A stretch of DNA of 64,000 nucleotides, taken from Sediminibacillus massiliensis. GTDB lineage: Bacteria > Bacillota > Bacilli > Bacillales > Amphibacillaceae. Made by a program: the position numbers and the translations under genes. The stretch spans positions 2,308,673-2,372,672 of the forward strand of contig NZ_LT732535.1 in the NCBI RefSeq assembly GCF_900156915.1. Direction: 5' to 3'. Below the pieces are notes generated by a model. The model had not been told where the DNA came from, made no database searches, and was given only the letters and a program-made list of their open reading frames with translations. Below, in pieces: positions 1 to 8,528 of the stretch. The stretch's first letter is position 1. The number at the start of each line of letters is the position of its first letter.

Positions 1-1997
1 TGCACTTGGATCGGTGACCCGGTACTCATACCGCCCGAACCCATAGTGTTGACAGAGATGTCGGCCCCGACAATATCTTCCATATCTTCGCTTAAGTCCT
101 GCATCACTTGATCTGTTGATATATCCCTGTCTTCGGCAGAAATGAGCTGGATGGTGTACGTTCCTGTATTACCACCGCCTCCGGACGGCCCCATCATCGA
201 AGAACCGCCGATACTCAGATAACTTGTTTCGATAAGGTCTTCATATTCTGAAAGTCTGTCATTGACTTGACCGGCAACTTCCCTTGTAACATCTGCAGAA
301 GTACCTGTCGGTGTTTCCAGAGATATTTCAATTTGCCCCTGGTCCGATTCAGGCATGAATTCTGCACCGATGAATGGTATCAAGGCAAGACTTCCGACAA
401 TGGCCAGGAAGGTCGCAAATATCGTTGTCTTACGGAATTTCAATACCTTGCGCAAGACTCCTTTATAGCCATTGTTGACTTTATCCAGAAAACGGTCAAA
501 CCAGTAACGGCGTCCATTGTCTTTCATCGCTTTGGTCAAAAGCTTCGATGACAGCATCGGAATCAATGTGATCGATACTACCAGGGAAGCAATCAATGCA
601 AAAGCGACCGTCAATGCAAATGGTGTAAACAGGCTTGAAGCTATTCCTTCAACAAACACGATCGGCAAGAATACGACCAATGTAGTTGTCGTCGAAGCAA
701 TAACGGCAGGTGCAAGCTCGGAGGCACCTTGTTTAGCAGCTTCCACCATACTGTACCCTCTCTGCCTGTAGGACACAATATTCTCTAGTATGACAATCGA
801 ACTGTCGACCATCATCCCGATGCCGAGGGCTAGTCCGCCCATTGTAAGAACGTTCAGCGTTTCGCCTGTAAAATAAAGCAGCGTGAACGTGGAAATGACG
901 GCAATCGGAATCGATAAGCCAATGACAATTGTCGCCCTGATACTTTTCAGGAACAACAACAGGATTGCTGTCGCAAAAACAGCTCCGATTATCATATTTT
1001 GGACAACTGAGCTGATCGATGACTTGATGAATTCAGAAGTATCGATGACAACATCCATCTCGACACCCTCAGGCAATTCGGATTGGAAGTCGTCCATCGC
1101 AGTTAATACGTTGTCTGACACTTCGACTGTATTGCCATCTGTCTTCTTCATAATTGACAATACTACCGCTGATTCCCCATTTACCATTGTCGTCCCATTC
1201 GCTTCTTCGAAAGTATCCTTCACTTCTGTGACATCTTCGATATGAACACGCGCGCCAGCCTGGGTCTGGATGATTGTTTCTTCAATATCTTCGATTGATT
1301 CAAAGTCTCCGTTGACCCGGACTTGCAGATCCTGGTCGCCCTTTTGGACTGTACCGGCTGAGCCGGACTGATTAGCGCCGCCGAGTGCCTGGGTGATGTC
1401 CTGGGAGCTGACGCCATACTGGGTCATTCTTGCCCGGTCGAGTTCCAGCTGAATTTCCCTCGTTTTCCCGCCTTCGACCGTGACCGAAGCGACACCACCT
1501 TGTCGTTCAAAGTAAGGTACTAATTGATCTTCCGCCACATTCTGGAGCTCGGTCGTATCCTCTCCTGTGAGACCAAGCCACATGACAGGCATCTGGTTCG
1601 GATTGAAGCGGAGAACGGATGGTTCGCCTGCACTATCAGGCAACATTCCTTTTACCTGGTCGACATTTTCCCGCACTTCCAGTAAAGCATTATCTAAATC
1701 TGTCCCGGTGGAAAACATCATGATAACCAAGGAAGAACCCGATTGTGATTGGGACTGGATAGTCTCCACCCCTTCGATCGAACTTAAGGATGCTTCCAAT
1801 GGCTGGCTTACTTGTTTTTCCACCTCTTGTGGAGCAGCATCCTGATAGTTGGTTGCCACTACAGCAATCGGTAAATCAATTTCGGGAAATAAATCTATTG
1901 CTAAATTACGTAGTGAAACAATTCCGAGCGCCAGGATGGCCAGGACGATCATCACTACACCAACCGGACGACGGACGGATGTATTTACTAGCTTCAT
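1..1997 (-). CDS. RND efflux transporter, HAE1/SwrC-like (partial, C-terminus off the left edge)
   Basis: Inner-membrane proton-driven exporter of the AcrB/SwrC type. The first ~665 residues are visible, from ATG at 1997. The order is an N-terminal TM segment (RRPVGVVMIVLAILALGI), a porter domain with the typical FPEIDLP start, a cluster of TM helices with the family motif LGIGMMVDSSIVILENI whose Asp belongs to the proton relay, and the start of the second porter half (GAEFMPESDQGQ). The start lies 3 nt after the stop of the adaptor gene, so the two are co-transcribed and presumably form one pump. Many Gram-positive HAE1 pumps export lipopeptides, detergents or drugs; the substrate here cannot be read from sequence. 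The reading frame is open to the window edge with no lesion seen. Confidence 0.92.
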   Translation of the reverse strand, partial: MKLVNTSVRRPVGVVMIVLAILALGIVSLRNLAIDLFPEIDLPIAVVATNYQDAAPQEVEKQVSQPLEASLSSIEGVETIQSQSQSGSSLVIMMFSTGTDLDNALLEVRENVDQVKGMLPDSAGEPSVLRFNPNQMPVMWLGLTGEDTTELQNVAEDQLVPYFERQGGVASVTVEGGKTREIQLELDRARMTQYGVSSQDITQALGGANQSGSAGTVQKGDQDLQVRVNGDFESIEDIEETIIQTQAGARVHIEDVTEVKDTFEEANGTTMVNGESAVVLSIMKKTDGNTVEVSDNVLTAMDDFQSELPEGVEMDVVIDTSEFIKSSISSVVQNMIIGAVFATAILLLFLKSIRATIVIGLSIPIAVISTFTLLYFTGETLNVLTMGGLALGIGMMVDSSIVILENIVSYRQRGYSMVEAAKQGASELAPAVIASTTTTLVVFLPIVFVEGIASSLFTPFALTVAFALIASLVVSITLIPMLSSKLLTKAMKDNGRRYWFDRFLDKVNNGYKGVLRKVLKFRKTTIFATFLAIVGSLALIPFIGAEFMPESDQGQIEISLETPTGTSADVTREVAGQVNDRLSEYEDLIETSYLSIGGSSMMGPSGGGGNTGTYTIQLISAEDRDISTDQVMQDLSEDMEDIVGADISVNTMGSGGMSTGSPIQV

Positions 1998-2000
1998 GAA

Positions 2001-2867
2001 TTACTGCTCCTCCTTCATGATGCTGACTTCTCCGCCGTCAGAAAGAGTAAGTTGTCCTTTTACGACTACAGAATCACCCTCAGAAAGTTCCCCTTCCACT
2101 GCTGTGAGGTCTGATTGAGTATTTACTATTGTAACCGGGGTTTTGACAGCCTGATTATCCTGGATAAGATAAACATACGTTTCATCGGCTTCTTCAACTA
2201 CCGCTGAAGTCGGCACGAGCAGCGTCCCGCTGACAACATCTTCCGGCAAATTGACCACTGCTGTCATTCCCGGTTTAATATCGTAATCACTATTGTCAAA
2301 AGATAGTTCGACCGGATATAAGCCTGTATCGTTGGGTACAGAGGAAACATAGTCTATGTCGGCTTCCACTTCTTCTTCAAGGGTGGAAAAAGAGACTGCC
2401 GCTGTCTCCTTATCTTCAAACAAATTCCTGTCTTCTGTAGTGATTGTCAATTCTACTTTGAGACTGTCCAAATCGACAATGGTCGCCATCGGCTCCGAAC
2501 CGGAAACCATTCCACCTTCCTGGGCATTCAACGTATTAACCTCTCCGTCACCGGCGGCTTCTACTTCGATAGAACCCATCCCTTCAGCTGAAAGAATGGT
2601 TGCCAATGTTTCCCCTTCTTCCACTTCGTCGCCATTGGCCACTTCAAGAGACTCTACTTCTCCTGCGGTTGGAGGGATGACTGGATAGGAAGTTTCCGGC
2701 ATGGCCCTTCCGTAAAACTCTTTCTCTATCGTCATATCACCCTCGGAAACCTCTTCCGCTTCAACGGGAGTGACTGTATCCTCTTCCTGCTGGCTTTCCT
2801 CATTATCTTGACTGCAGGCAGCCAGCAGCATGGAGGCTGCCAAGAATGGCACCCATACTTTTTTCAT
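2001..2867 (-). CDS. RND efflux periplasmic-adaptor-type lipoprotein (HlyD/MFP family)
   Basis: Membrane-fusion/adaptor subunit of the RND pump encoded immediately downstream. The 288-residue protein starts with a lipoprotein signal peptide (hydrophobic run, lipobox LAAC, Cys18), so it should be anchored on the outer face of the cytoplasmic membrane. An acidic linker of about 25 residues follows. Then come a lipoyl/barrel-sandwich section (IPPTAGEVESLEV ... GEVNTLNAQEGGMV) and beta-barrel segments ending in VKGQLTLSDGGEVSI. The long alpha-helical hairpin of Gram-negative adaptors is essentially missing, as expected for a pump without an outer-membrane tunnel. First gene of the pair; a promoter and a double operator-like element lie upstream. 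Confidence 0.88.
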   Translation of the reverse strand: MKKVWVPFLAASMLLAACSQDNEESQQEEDTVTPVEAEEVSEGDMTIEKEFYGRAMPETSYPVIPPTAGEVESLEVANGDEVEEGETLATILSAEGMGSIEVEAAGDGEVNTLNAQEGGMVSGSEPMATIVDLDSLKVELTITTEDRNLFEDKETAAVSFSTLEEEVEADIDYVSSVPNDTGLYPVELSFDNSDYDIKPGMTAVVNLPEDVVSGTLLVPTSAVVEEADETYVYLIQDNQAVKTPVTIVNTQSDLTAVEGELSEGDSVVVKGQLTLSDGGEVSIMKEEQ

Positions 2868-2915
2868 TGAAAAACTCCTCTCTCTATCTGCATTTTCTTT
2901 TTTTCACGTTTTATG

Positions 2916-2988
2916 ACCGGTTGGTTCACACGAATGACCACTCGGTACCACTTTACATACTATACCATTTTTAACAGGCTGATTACAA
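2916..2988 (-). promoter_or_regulatory. Promoter and paired TetR-type operator of the RND pump operon
   Basis: Read on the minus strand, a -35 TTGTAA (2983-2988) and a -10 TATAGT (2959-2964) are separated by 18 nt. Just downstream lie two ACC-N4-GGT half-palindromes (2937-2946 and 2916-2925) whose starts are exactly 21 bp apart, two helical turns, on the same DNA face. This is how TetR/AcrR-family repressors often bind ahead of efflux genes. No regulator gene is adjacent, so the repressor is encoded elsewhere. The operator reading is inference. Confidence 0.5.
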
Positions 2989-3106
2989 TTGCCAATCCTC
3001 CATCAGCCCGGCCATGAGACGTCATTTTCAAGTACATCCAGCGCTTATTTTACACTTTAGAATTGTGTCCATTTTTTGACTTTTTCAGCCTGCTAGAAAC
3101 AAAAAA

Positions 3107-3134
3107 ATTCCTGCACCCGTAAGGATGCAGGAAT
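3107..3134 (-). terminator. Rho-independent terminator of the acidic lipoprotein gene
   Basis: Stem ATTCCTGCA/TGCAGGAAT followed on the minus strand by seven T residues, directly after the lipoprotein stop codon. Confidence 0.85.
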
Positions 3135-3154
3135 TCGATGTTATGTTTTGAAGT

Positions 3155-3523
3155 TTACTGGTTTTCGTCTTCTTTATTTTCATCGTCGCCAGTCATTGTA
3201 TCTTCATTTGTGTTATCGTTGTTTTCATCAGTGGTCGCACCATTGTCTTCGTCGGTGATGGCGCCATCTTCATCTTCACCCATGCCGCCGTCATCGTTTT
3301 CCATGCCATCTTCTTTGCCATTTTCATTGTTTGGACCGTTTTCTCCTTGGTCTTCTACCCCACCATTATCACCTGTACCGTCATCGCCATTTTCCTGCAT
3401 TGGTGCTTCTGGCGCTTCTTCTTCTTCCGGTGGCGGATTCTGCTCATCGTCATTTCCACAAGCAGCCATCAAAGATAAAGCAAGCATAGATGCTCCAAGT
3501 TTATACAACCATTTTTTGTTCAT
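3155..3523 (-). CDS. Acidic low-complexity lipoprotein
   Basis: A 122-residue protein with a clear lipoprotein signal peptide (KKWLYKLG, hydrophobic stretch, MAAC with Cys22). The mature part is almost wholly Asp, Glu, Asn, Gly and Thr, with short imperfect repeats such as DEDNGATTDENNDNTNED. It should be disordered and strongly negative at the membrane surface. No domain was recognised. Such acidic surface lipoproteins are common in salt-tolerant Bacillaceae, but no function can be assigned. It has its own terminator and is monocistronic. An AAGGAGG-type ribosome site precedes the ATG. Confidence 0.8.
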   Translation of the reverse strand: MNKKWLYKLGASMLALSLMAACGNDDEQNPPPEEEEAPEAPMQENGDDGTGDNGGVEDQGENGPNNENGKEDGMENDDGGMGEDEDGAITDEDNGATTDENNDNTNEDTMTGDDENKEDENQ

Positions 3524-3750
3524 GTTGCAAACCTCCTTTTGTTGTCATTTCAACAGCTATTTTTCCCATTTTTCCGGAAAAAATATCCCGGAAATGAATT
3601 TTATTACAACACTTTGCTGCAACTGATATCTTCTCCATAAAAAATGGGAATCCCGCACAATATTGTCTTTTGAACGGTTCCCCTTAAATATCTGCTAAAT
3701 TTCACAAAATATGCATGTTTTTTGGTTTTATTTGCAAGAAGTTATAGGTA

Positions 3751-3800
3751 GGGGGAATTGCGAACTGTGAAAGACACTTCCTCTCATCGTTCTGATGATA
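3751..3800. repeat. Stump of the MITE-like repeat family (one end only)
   Basis: The stretch beginning GGGGGAATTGCGAACTGTG and running into ACTTCCTCTCATC resembles the outer end of the repeats at 48.6-49.2 kb and 56.8-57.1 kb (ATTGCGAA...ACTTCCTCTAATCC). The internal part of the element is missing. Similarity was judged by eye. Confidence 0.4.
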
Positions 3801-3833
3801 ATGGAGCGGTATGTACTCGCTGTAGAAAACGAA

Positions 3834-3857
3834 AACGCATGGATTACTCCATGCGTT
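3834..3857 (-). terminator. Terminator-like hairpin, probably ending the fabZ transcript
   Basis: Perfect 10-bp stem AACGCATGGA/TCCATGCGTT with a 4-nt loop, followed on the minus strand by TTTTCGTTTTC. It lies about 220 nt beyond the fabZ stop, so the phased repeat array at 3897-4030 would be inside the fabZ 3' untranslated region. Confidence 0.6.
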
Positions 3858-3896
3858 CGGTTTGGAATTAATTTAGGTATTGCAGGAAATGCCGCC

Positions 3897-4030
3897 ATTT
3901 CCCCAAAGCTGGTGAAATCTCCCCTAGTAGGCTGGAATCATTCCAATTAGAGCAGTTATTTCCCCTATTGGACCAGTTTACGTTCCAATACTTCGGATAA
4001 TCGCCCGAAAGTCTGTGTTAATTTCCCCGA
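3897..4030 (-). repeat. Seven-unit phased GGGG-rATT array (locus A)
   Basis: On the minus strand seven units of 20-21 nt each begin with GGGGARATT or a variant (CGGGCGATTA, TTGGAATGATT). The core positions on the plus strand are about 3901, 3921, 3941, 3962, 3983, 4004 and 4025. The spacing is thus two helical turns. The order of unit variants matches the blocks at 35.8-36.4 kb. No coding frame accounts for it. Confidence 0.75.
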
Positions 4031-4077
4031 CCGGCATCGTCCTGGTCACAGCCGCCGGCACCGGGGCGCAGCTTCTC

Positions 4078-4500
4078 TTATTTTATGGCAAACATGATTT
4101 CCGCTTCGCAAGCTGTTTCGCCGTCAACAGAAGCTACCGCTTTCCCTTTGCCAATCGGTCCTTTTAACTTGATGATTTCCACTTCCAATTTCAACTGATC
4201 GCCTGGTTTCACCTGGCGTTTGAAACGGCATTTATCAATACCGGCAAGAAAACCGATTTTCCCTTTGTTTTCTTCTTTGTTCAATATTACGACTGCACCG
4301 ACTTGTGCAAGAGCTTCCACGATCAAGACACCGGGCATTACTGGATAATCCGGAAAGTGGCCCTGGAAGAATGGTTCATTGATGGTCACGTTCTTTTTGC
4401 CGACAACACGTTTCCCTTCTTCGATTTCTGTTACTTCATCCACCAACAAAAAAGGATAGCGATGTGGGATGATATCTTTGATTTGCTGAATGTCCAACAT
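4078..4500 (-). CDS. fabZ: 3-hydroxyacyl-[acyl-carrier-protein] dehydratase FabZ
   Basis: Dehydrates 3-hydroxyacyl-ACP to trans-2-enoyl-ACP in the type II fatty-acid cycle, as a cytoplasmic hot-dog-fold enzyme. The 140-residue protein has [12 protein letters not shown] near the N-terminus and the active-site stretch [23 protein letters not shown], with catalytic His48 and Glu62. The frame stays open 60 nt upstream, but the start at 4500 ([10 protein letters not shown]) is chosen because AAAAGGAGAG lies at the right distance and the family begins there. In B. subtilis the same gene (ywpB) also lies near mbl, flhO and flhP. Confidence 0.96.
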   Translation of the reverse strand: MLDIQQIKDIIPHRYPFLLVDEVTEIEEGKRVVGKKNVTINEPFFQGHFPDYPVMPGVLIVEALAQVGAVVILNKEENKGKIGFLAGIDKCRFKRQVKPGDQLKLEVEIIKLKGPIGKGKAVASVDGETACEAEIMFAIK

Positions 4501-4637
4501 TGGAATTTCTCTCCTTTTCCGATTTTCACTCTTATCCATTATAATCATAATTTCATTCAAGGTCGAGCATGCTATAGGTTCTTCATGTTTTGAATTTCTT
4601 ATAGAGAGGTATTAAAAGACTAACAAAGGAGGAAAAA

Positions 4638-4787
4638 ATGATGTTGTGGACCATACTAGCGATCTTATTAGTATTATGGTTATTAGGACTGCTGTTTGAT
4701 ATTGTCGGCGGCCTTATTCATATTTTGTTAGTCGTCGCCGTCATTGTCCTTGTCTGGAAATTCATCCGGGGACGGGGCAGGCCTTAG
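4638..4787 (+). CDS. Small two-helix membrane protein (lmo0937/DUF5670-like)
   Basis: A 49-residue protein, one of the few plus-strand genes here, preceded by a strong AAAGGAGG ribosome site. It has two hydrophobic helices (WTILAILLVLWLLGLLF and GGLIHILLVVAVIVLVW) separated by a short turn with Asp-Ile-Val-Gly-Gly, and a basic tail KFIRGRGRP. This is the layout of the small lmo0937-type proteins, many of which belong to general stress regulons. Function unknown. It shares a bidirectional terminator with the convergent gene. Confidence 0.75.
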   Translation: MMLWTILAILLVLWLLGLLFDIVGGLIHILLVVAVIVLVWKFIRGRGRP

Positions 4788-4800
4788 CCGGACGGTACAA

Positions 4801-4834
4801 AAAAGGTGAACCGCTTCGATGCGGTTCACCTTTT
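4801..4834. terminator. Bidirectional terminator
   Basis: Perfect 14-bp stem AAAAGGTGAACCGC/GCGGTTCACCTTTT with a TTCGAT loop, serving both the small plus-strand membrane gene and the minus-strand EpuA-like gene. Confidence 0.9.
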
Positions 4835-4838
4835 AACC

Positions 4839-5180
4839 TTATTCCTGAGGCCCTCTGACAATTTCCAGGATGTGCTGCCATGTATCCTTCTCTAATGCAT
4901 CGGTAGGATTACCATCACCAAGTACGCCGTAACCAAACATCAATCCCAGAATCAAAGCAAGCGCACAAAGGACGAGAACCACGATAATCCTTAACCAAAT
5001 AGGAAATATCCGGCGCCTCAGCTTCTTCTTTTCCTGTTTGGCAGCCTTTCGCTGATCCTTCTCTTCACTTGTGTCAGTTGAGTTCTTGGCATTTTTCTTT
5101 TCTTGTTTTTGAAGTTTCTTTTGCTCTGAACGTTTCGTTGGTGTCTGTTTAGGCTCTTTGGATTGATTGGTTGTTGGCAT
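4839..5180 (-). CDS. EpuA-like single-pass membrane protein (often labelled 'RNA polymerase subunit beta')
   Basis: A 113-residue protein in two parts. The first ~60 residues are highly charged and Lys/Gln/Glu-rich (KKLQKQEKKNAKNS, RKAAKQEKKKLRRR). One TM helix follows (WLRIIVVLVLCALALILGLM), then a conserved short outer segment, GYGVLGDGNPTDALEKDTWQHILEIV, which typifies the EpuA family. Databases often call this family a DNA-directed RNA polymerase beta subunit because of misleading neighbours, but nothing here resembles RpoB. It follows flhP in the same direction and is probably co-transcribed with it. Role unknown, perhaps in the envelope. Confidence 0.75.
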   Translation of the reverse strand: MPTTNQSKEPKQTPTKRSEQKKLQKQEKKNAKNSTDTSEEKDQRKAAKQEKKKLRRRIFPIWLRIIVVLVLCALALILGLMFGYGVLGDGNPTDALEKDTWQHILEIVRGPQE

Positions 5181-5246
5181 AGCTATGATGACTCCTTACT
5201 CTCATTCATTGTTCCCAAATTTGAATTAAACGGATATTCAACCGCA

Positions 5247-6068
5247 TCAGCGCAGTTGATTGATTAATCCCATCATTTGGTCATTCATGGAAATAGATTT
5301 TGCATTAAACTGATAGGACCGCTGACTGAGAAGCAAATCACTCATTTGTGCGGCCATATTAACATTGGATGATTCAAGTGCACTTGTTTTCAAATCAATT
5401 TCATCAAGCGGGGCATCCAGGATAATCCCTTCTTGCCCGGCCATTGCAATATCGGGGAGACGGAAACTGTTATTTCCGACAGGTTCTAATAGTCTCGGCC
5501 TGGCGGCCTCCACTATTGCCAATTGCCCCTCCTGCTGCGTATTCCCGTTCCTTGTTACTTCTATTATTCCATTACCCCTGATTGTTATGTCTTCAAACCC
5601 TTCAGCAAAAGTAAGTGGCCCATCTTCACCCATTATGAAATTCCCATCCTGGTTAGTCAGGGCAATTTCACCATTTTCCAACGGATTCAGGTAAAAGGAA
5701 CCTGCTCTTGTGAATCGGTTCTCTGTTGTGCCATTTTCCGTAACACTGACCTGGAAGTATTGATTTGGATTGAGCAATGCTACATCCAGGGGCCTGCCGG
5801 TTTCCTTGATCGAACCAGCGGATAGGTCTGCGTTGGTATGACCCAAAGCAGCCCCCGACCCAATCCGGATTCCGTCCGGTGTCTGCCTTCCTTCCGCGTT
5901 GGCGGGATCTGACAAATTGTCGATCTGCTGATACAAAAGGGAAGCAAAATCAGCCGAGCGGCTTTTATATCCATTTGTATTTGTATTGGCCAGGTTGTTT
6001 CCTATTAAATCCATTTTGTTCTGCAGCTGTCCCATTGTTACCGCGGCTTGTATTCCGATCCGGCTCAA
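5247..6068 (-). CDS. flhP: Flagellar hook-basal body protein FlhP (FlgG family)
   Basis: A 273-residue rod/hook-type protein exported by the flagellar type III apparatus and placed in the distal rod/hook. The N-terminal motif MDLIGNNLANTNTNGYKSRSADF and the C-terminal SNVNMAAQMSDLLLSQRSYQFNAK with its helical end are the coiled-coil-forming ends of this family. The start is TTG at 6068 with GGGAGG 7 nt upstream; no ATG closer to the family start exists. It follows flhO by 12 nt. Confidence 0.9.
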   Translation of the reverse strand: MSRIGIQAAVTMGQLQNKMDLIGNNLANTNTNGYKSRSADFASLLYQQIDNLSDPANAEGRQTPDGIRIGSGAALGHTNADLSAGSIKETGRPLDVALLNPNQYFQVSVTENGTTENRFTRAGSFYLNPLENGEIALTNQDGNFIMGEDGPLTFAEGFEDITIRGNGIIEVTRNGNTQQEGQLAIVEAARPRLLEPVGNNSFRLPDIAMAGQEGIILDAPLDEIDLKTSALESSNVNMAAQMSDLLLSQRSYQFNAKSISMNDQMMGLINQLR

Positions 6069-6080
6069 ATCGATTCCTCC

Positions 6081-6905
6081 CTAGCTAAGCCTGCCAATGC
6101 TATTGACAGCTTTCTCCATACTCTGATCATATGCTTTCAACACTTGTTGGTTTGTTTCAAAGATACGGTAAGCCTGCATCATATCGGTCATGGCCTGGAG
6201 AGAATCGACATTCGATCCTTCCAAATAGTTTTGCTGTACAGAATAAGTTACATCGGCCATCGCACGGGCATCTGCCAACTCATCTGCATTTTCATTTAAC
6301 TGGTAAAGGCCTTGTCCCTCTTTCGCCAACTGATTGGCATCTGCTGAATAGGCAATTCCGAGCGGTATGTCCCCGCCTTCCATCTGTAATGTGCCATCTT
6401 CCGTAACCGCGAATTCCAACCCATCAGTCGAAATCGGGTTTCCTGCTTGATCCAGTACATAAAAACCTTGATTTGTTACAAGCATTCCATCGCCGTCTAC
6501 TGTAAAATTGCCGTTTCTTGTGTACCGCTGTTCACCAGCTTGATTTTGCACGGTAAAAAAGATACTCCCATCTTCATCCGGCATATTTCCGTTGACCAAA
6601 GCCATGTCTGTGCCAACGCCTGTTTCCCGCAAGTCTCCCTGGCTGAAGTCCGGAACAGCTTCCTGGATGTACACTCCGGTGTTAATCGATCCAATCGTCT
6701 GCTGGACGGGGAAATTCACCCGGTGTTTGACAGGCACATCTGCTGATTCCATCCGTTGAATCAACAACTCGGGGAACGCCTTCACCGTGCCCTGGTCTTG
6801 TTTGTATCCGGGTGTCTGGGCATTAGCGATATTATTGGACAGTGTTTCCTGGCGCCTTTGCTGCGCGAGCATTCCAGATGCTGCCGTATAAAAACCTCTT
6901 AACAA
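6081..6905 (-). CDS. flhO: Flagellar basal-body rod protein FlhO (FlgF/FlgG family)
   Basis: A 274-residue flagellar axial protein. It shows the signature start MLRGFYTAASGMLAQQRRQETLSNNIANAQTPGYKQ (discontinuous part given by motif) and a C-terminal LEGSNVDSLQAMTDMMQAYRIFETN typical of FlgF/FlgG. The start is TTG at 6905 after AAAGGGGG. With flhP it forms the mbl-flhO-flhP group known from B. subtilis. The paralogues are clearly diverged, so this is not a recent duplication. Confidence 0.9.
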   Translation of the reverse strand: MLRGFYTAASGMLAQQRRQETLSNNIANAQTPGYKQDQGTVKAFPELLIQRMESADVPVKHRVNFPVQQTIGSINTGVYIQEAVPDFSQGDLRETGVGTDMALVNGNMPDEDGSIFFTVQNQAGEQRYTRNGNFTVDGDGMLVTNQGFYVLDQAGNPISTDGLEFAVTEDGTLQMEGGDIPLGIAYSADANQLAKEGQGLYQLNENADELADARAMADVTYSVQQNYLEGSNVDSLQAMTDMMQAYRIFETNQQVLKAYDQSMEKAVNSIGRLS

Positions 6906-6992
6906 AATAAAGCCCCCTTTAAATAAAGCACGAGAACCGCTTACCGATAGTGAGCGGGCTGTAATGACAAATTTCGCCGTCAGGGCGTAATA

Positions 6993-7994
6993 TTAAACAA
7001 TCCGTCTTTTTTCTATTTTATCGATATTCTCCAACATGATGCCTGTTCCTTTTGCCACACAATGCATCGGCTCATCTGCAAGGAAAACAGGTACCTTCAG
7101 TTCTTCTGCAAGCAACTGATCCAAACCATGAAGCATTGCCCCACCACCAGTCAAAATGACACCGCGGTCAATTATGTCTGCAGATAATTCTGGAGGAGTT
7201 GTTTCCAACACAGCTTTTGCGGCCTGGACAATCACATACACAGACTCCCTCAATGCTTCTTCAATTTCCTCGGAACCGACTGTAATCGTTCTCGGAAGAC
7301 CAGATACCATATCACGGCCGCGGATATCGATGCTTTCATTGCGGGATCCTTGGAAAACGGTAGCGACGTTGACTTTGATATCCTCTGCTGTACGTTCTCC
7401 GATCAACAATTTATATTTCTTTTTCACATAGTTAAGTATTTCGTAATCAAATTTATCACCGGCCATTTTAATGGACTGGGCTGTTACAATATCACCCATT
7501 GAAAGCACAGCTACATCGGTCGTACCGCCACCGATGTCAACCACCATGTTTCCGCTCGGCTGGAAAATATCCATTCCGGCGCCAATAGCCGCGACTTTCG
7601 GTTCTTCTTCTAAGTATACTTTCTTCCCGCCGGATTTCTCGGCTGCTTCTTTGATCGCTTTTTGTTCCACTTTCGTGATATTGGTCGGGCAGCAGATCAG
7701 CATACGAGGTTTGGACAGAAATCCACGGACATTAATTTTATTTATAAAATGCCTAAGCATTGCTTCAGTTACATCAAAATCGGCAATCACGCCATCCTTC
7801 AGCGGCCGAATGGCTTCAATGTTGCCGGGAGTACGTCCAACCATACGGCGAGCAGCATCGCCCACTTCCAAAACTTTACTAGTAGTACGATCCATTGCTA
7901 CTACCGATGGCTCATTAAGTACAATTCCTTTACCTTTTACATGAATTAAAACATTCGCTGTTCCAAGGTCTATTCCAATATCCCTAGAAAACAT
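6993..7994 (-). CDS. mbl: Cell-shape actin homologue Mbl
   Basis: A 333-residue bacterial actin of the MreB family, the same length as B. subtilis Mbl. It forms membrane-bound filaments that guide lateral-wall synthesis. The ATP-binding signatures are present: phosphate-1 IGIDLGTANVLIHVKG, phosphate-2 MVVDIGGGTTDVAVLS, and the adenosine motif GVILTGGGAMLHGLDQL. Its position between spoIIID and flhO identifies it as Mbl rather than MreB or MreBH. The ATG follows GGGAGG by 10 nt. Confidence 0.96.
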   Translation of the reverse strand: MFSRDIGIDLGTANVLIHVKGKGIVLNEPSVVAMDRTTSKVLEVGDAARRMVGRTPGNIEAIRPLKDGVIADFDVTEAMLRHFINKINVRGFLSKPRMLICCPTNITKVEQKAIKEAAEKSGGKKVYLEEEPKVAAIGAGMDIFQPSGNMVVDIGGGTTDVAVLSMGDIVTAQSIKMAGDKFDYEILNYVKKKYKLLIGERTAEDIKVNVATVFQGSRNESIDIRGRDMVSGLPRTITVGSEEIEEALRESVYVIVQAAKAVLETTPPELSADIIDRGVILTGGGAMLHGLDQLLAEELKVPVFLADEPMHCVAKGTGIMLENIDKIEKRRIV

Positions 7995-8240
7995 GAGTAT
8001 TGATCCTCCCTGCCTTTAGTTGGTGCGTCGTATCCGTCCATGAACACAATGCTACTAATCATATATTTTATCACAAATCGACTTATTTAGTGATGGAATC
8101 CTAAAAAAATTTTCCAATTTTCATGTTTATGGCAGGAATTAGCGTTAAAAGGGTAGCAGTTTGATGTTGAAAGAAGTCAAATTTCCCTGAGATAGGAAAT
8201 CCGGCTCACGCTTAGCAGGCAAAAAAGGAGGATCAGGATA

Positions 8241-8528
8241 TTAGCTTACCGGTTTGACAGGTGATTCCGCTTCCGTTGCAGTATTTAGTCTGTACTTCAG
8301 CTTTGTTGCTTCCCCACCACGTAAATGGCGGATTGCCTTATGATGGTCTAAAATCGACTTCACTTCGATGGCCAGGTCCGGGTTTAATTCCGGCAGTCTT
8401 TCGGTTAAATCCTTATGAACCGTGCTTTTAGATACGCCAAACTCCTTGGCTATCACACGGACAGTTTTTCTTGTTTCCACAATATACTTTCCAATCCTGA
8501 TAGTTCTCTCTTTGATGTAATCATGCAC
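8241..8528 (-). CDS. spoIIID: Sporulation transcription factor SpoIIID
   Basis: A 95-residue mother-cell DNA-binding protein that represses and activates sigma-E genes and leads toward sigma-K. The HTH (TVRVIAKEFGVSKSTVHKDL) and the basic stretch IRHLRGGEATKLKY are nearly identical to the B. subtilis protein. GTG at 8528 (VHDYIKERT) is taken as the start: GGGAGG lies 8 nt upstream and the B. subtilis protein begins at the same place. An upstream in-frame extension is possible but unsupported. Confidence 0.95.
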   Translation of the reverse strand: MHDYIKERTIRIGKYIVETRKTVRVIAKEFGVSKSTVHKDLTERLPELNPDLAIEVKSILDHHKAIRHLRGGEATKLKYRLNTATEAESPVKPVS

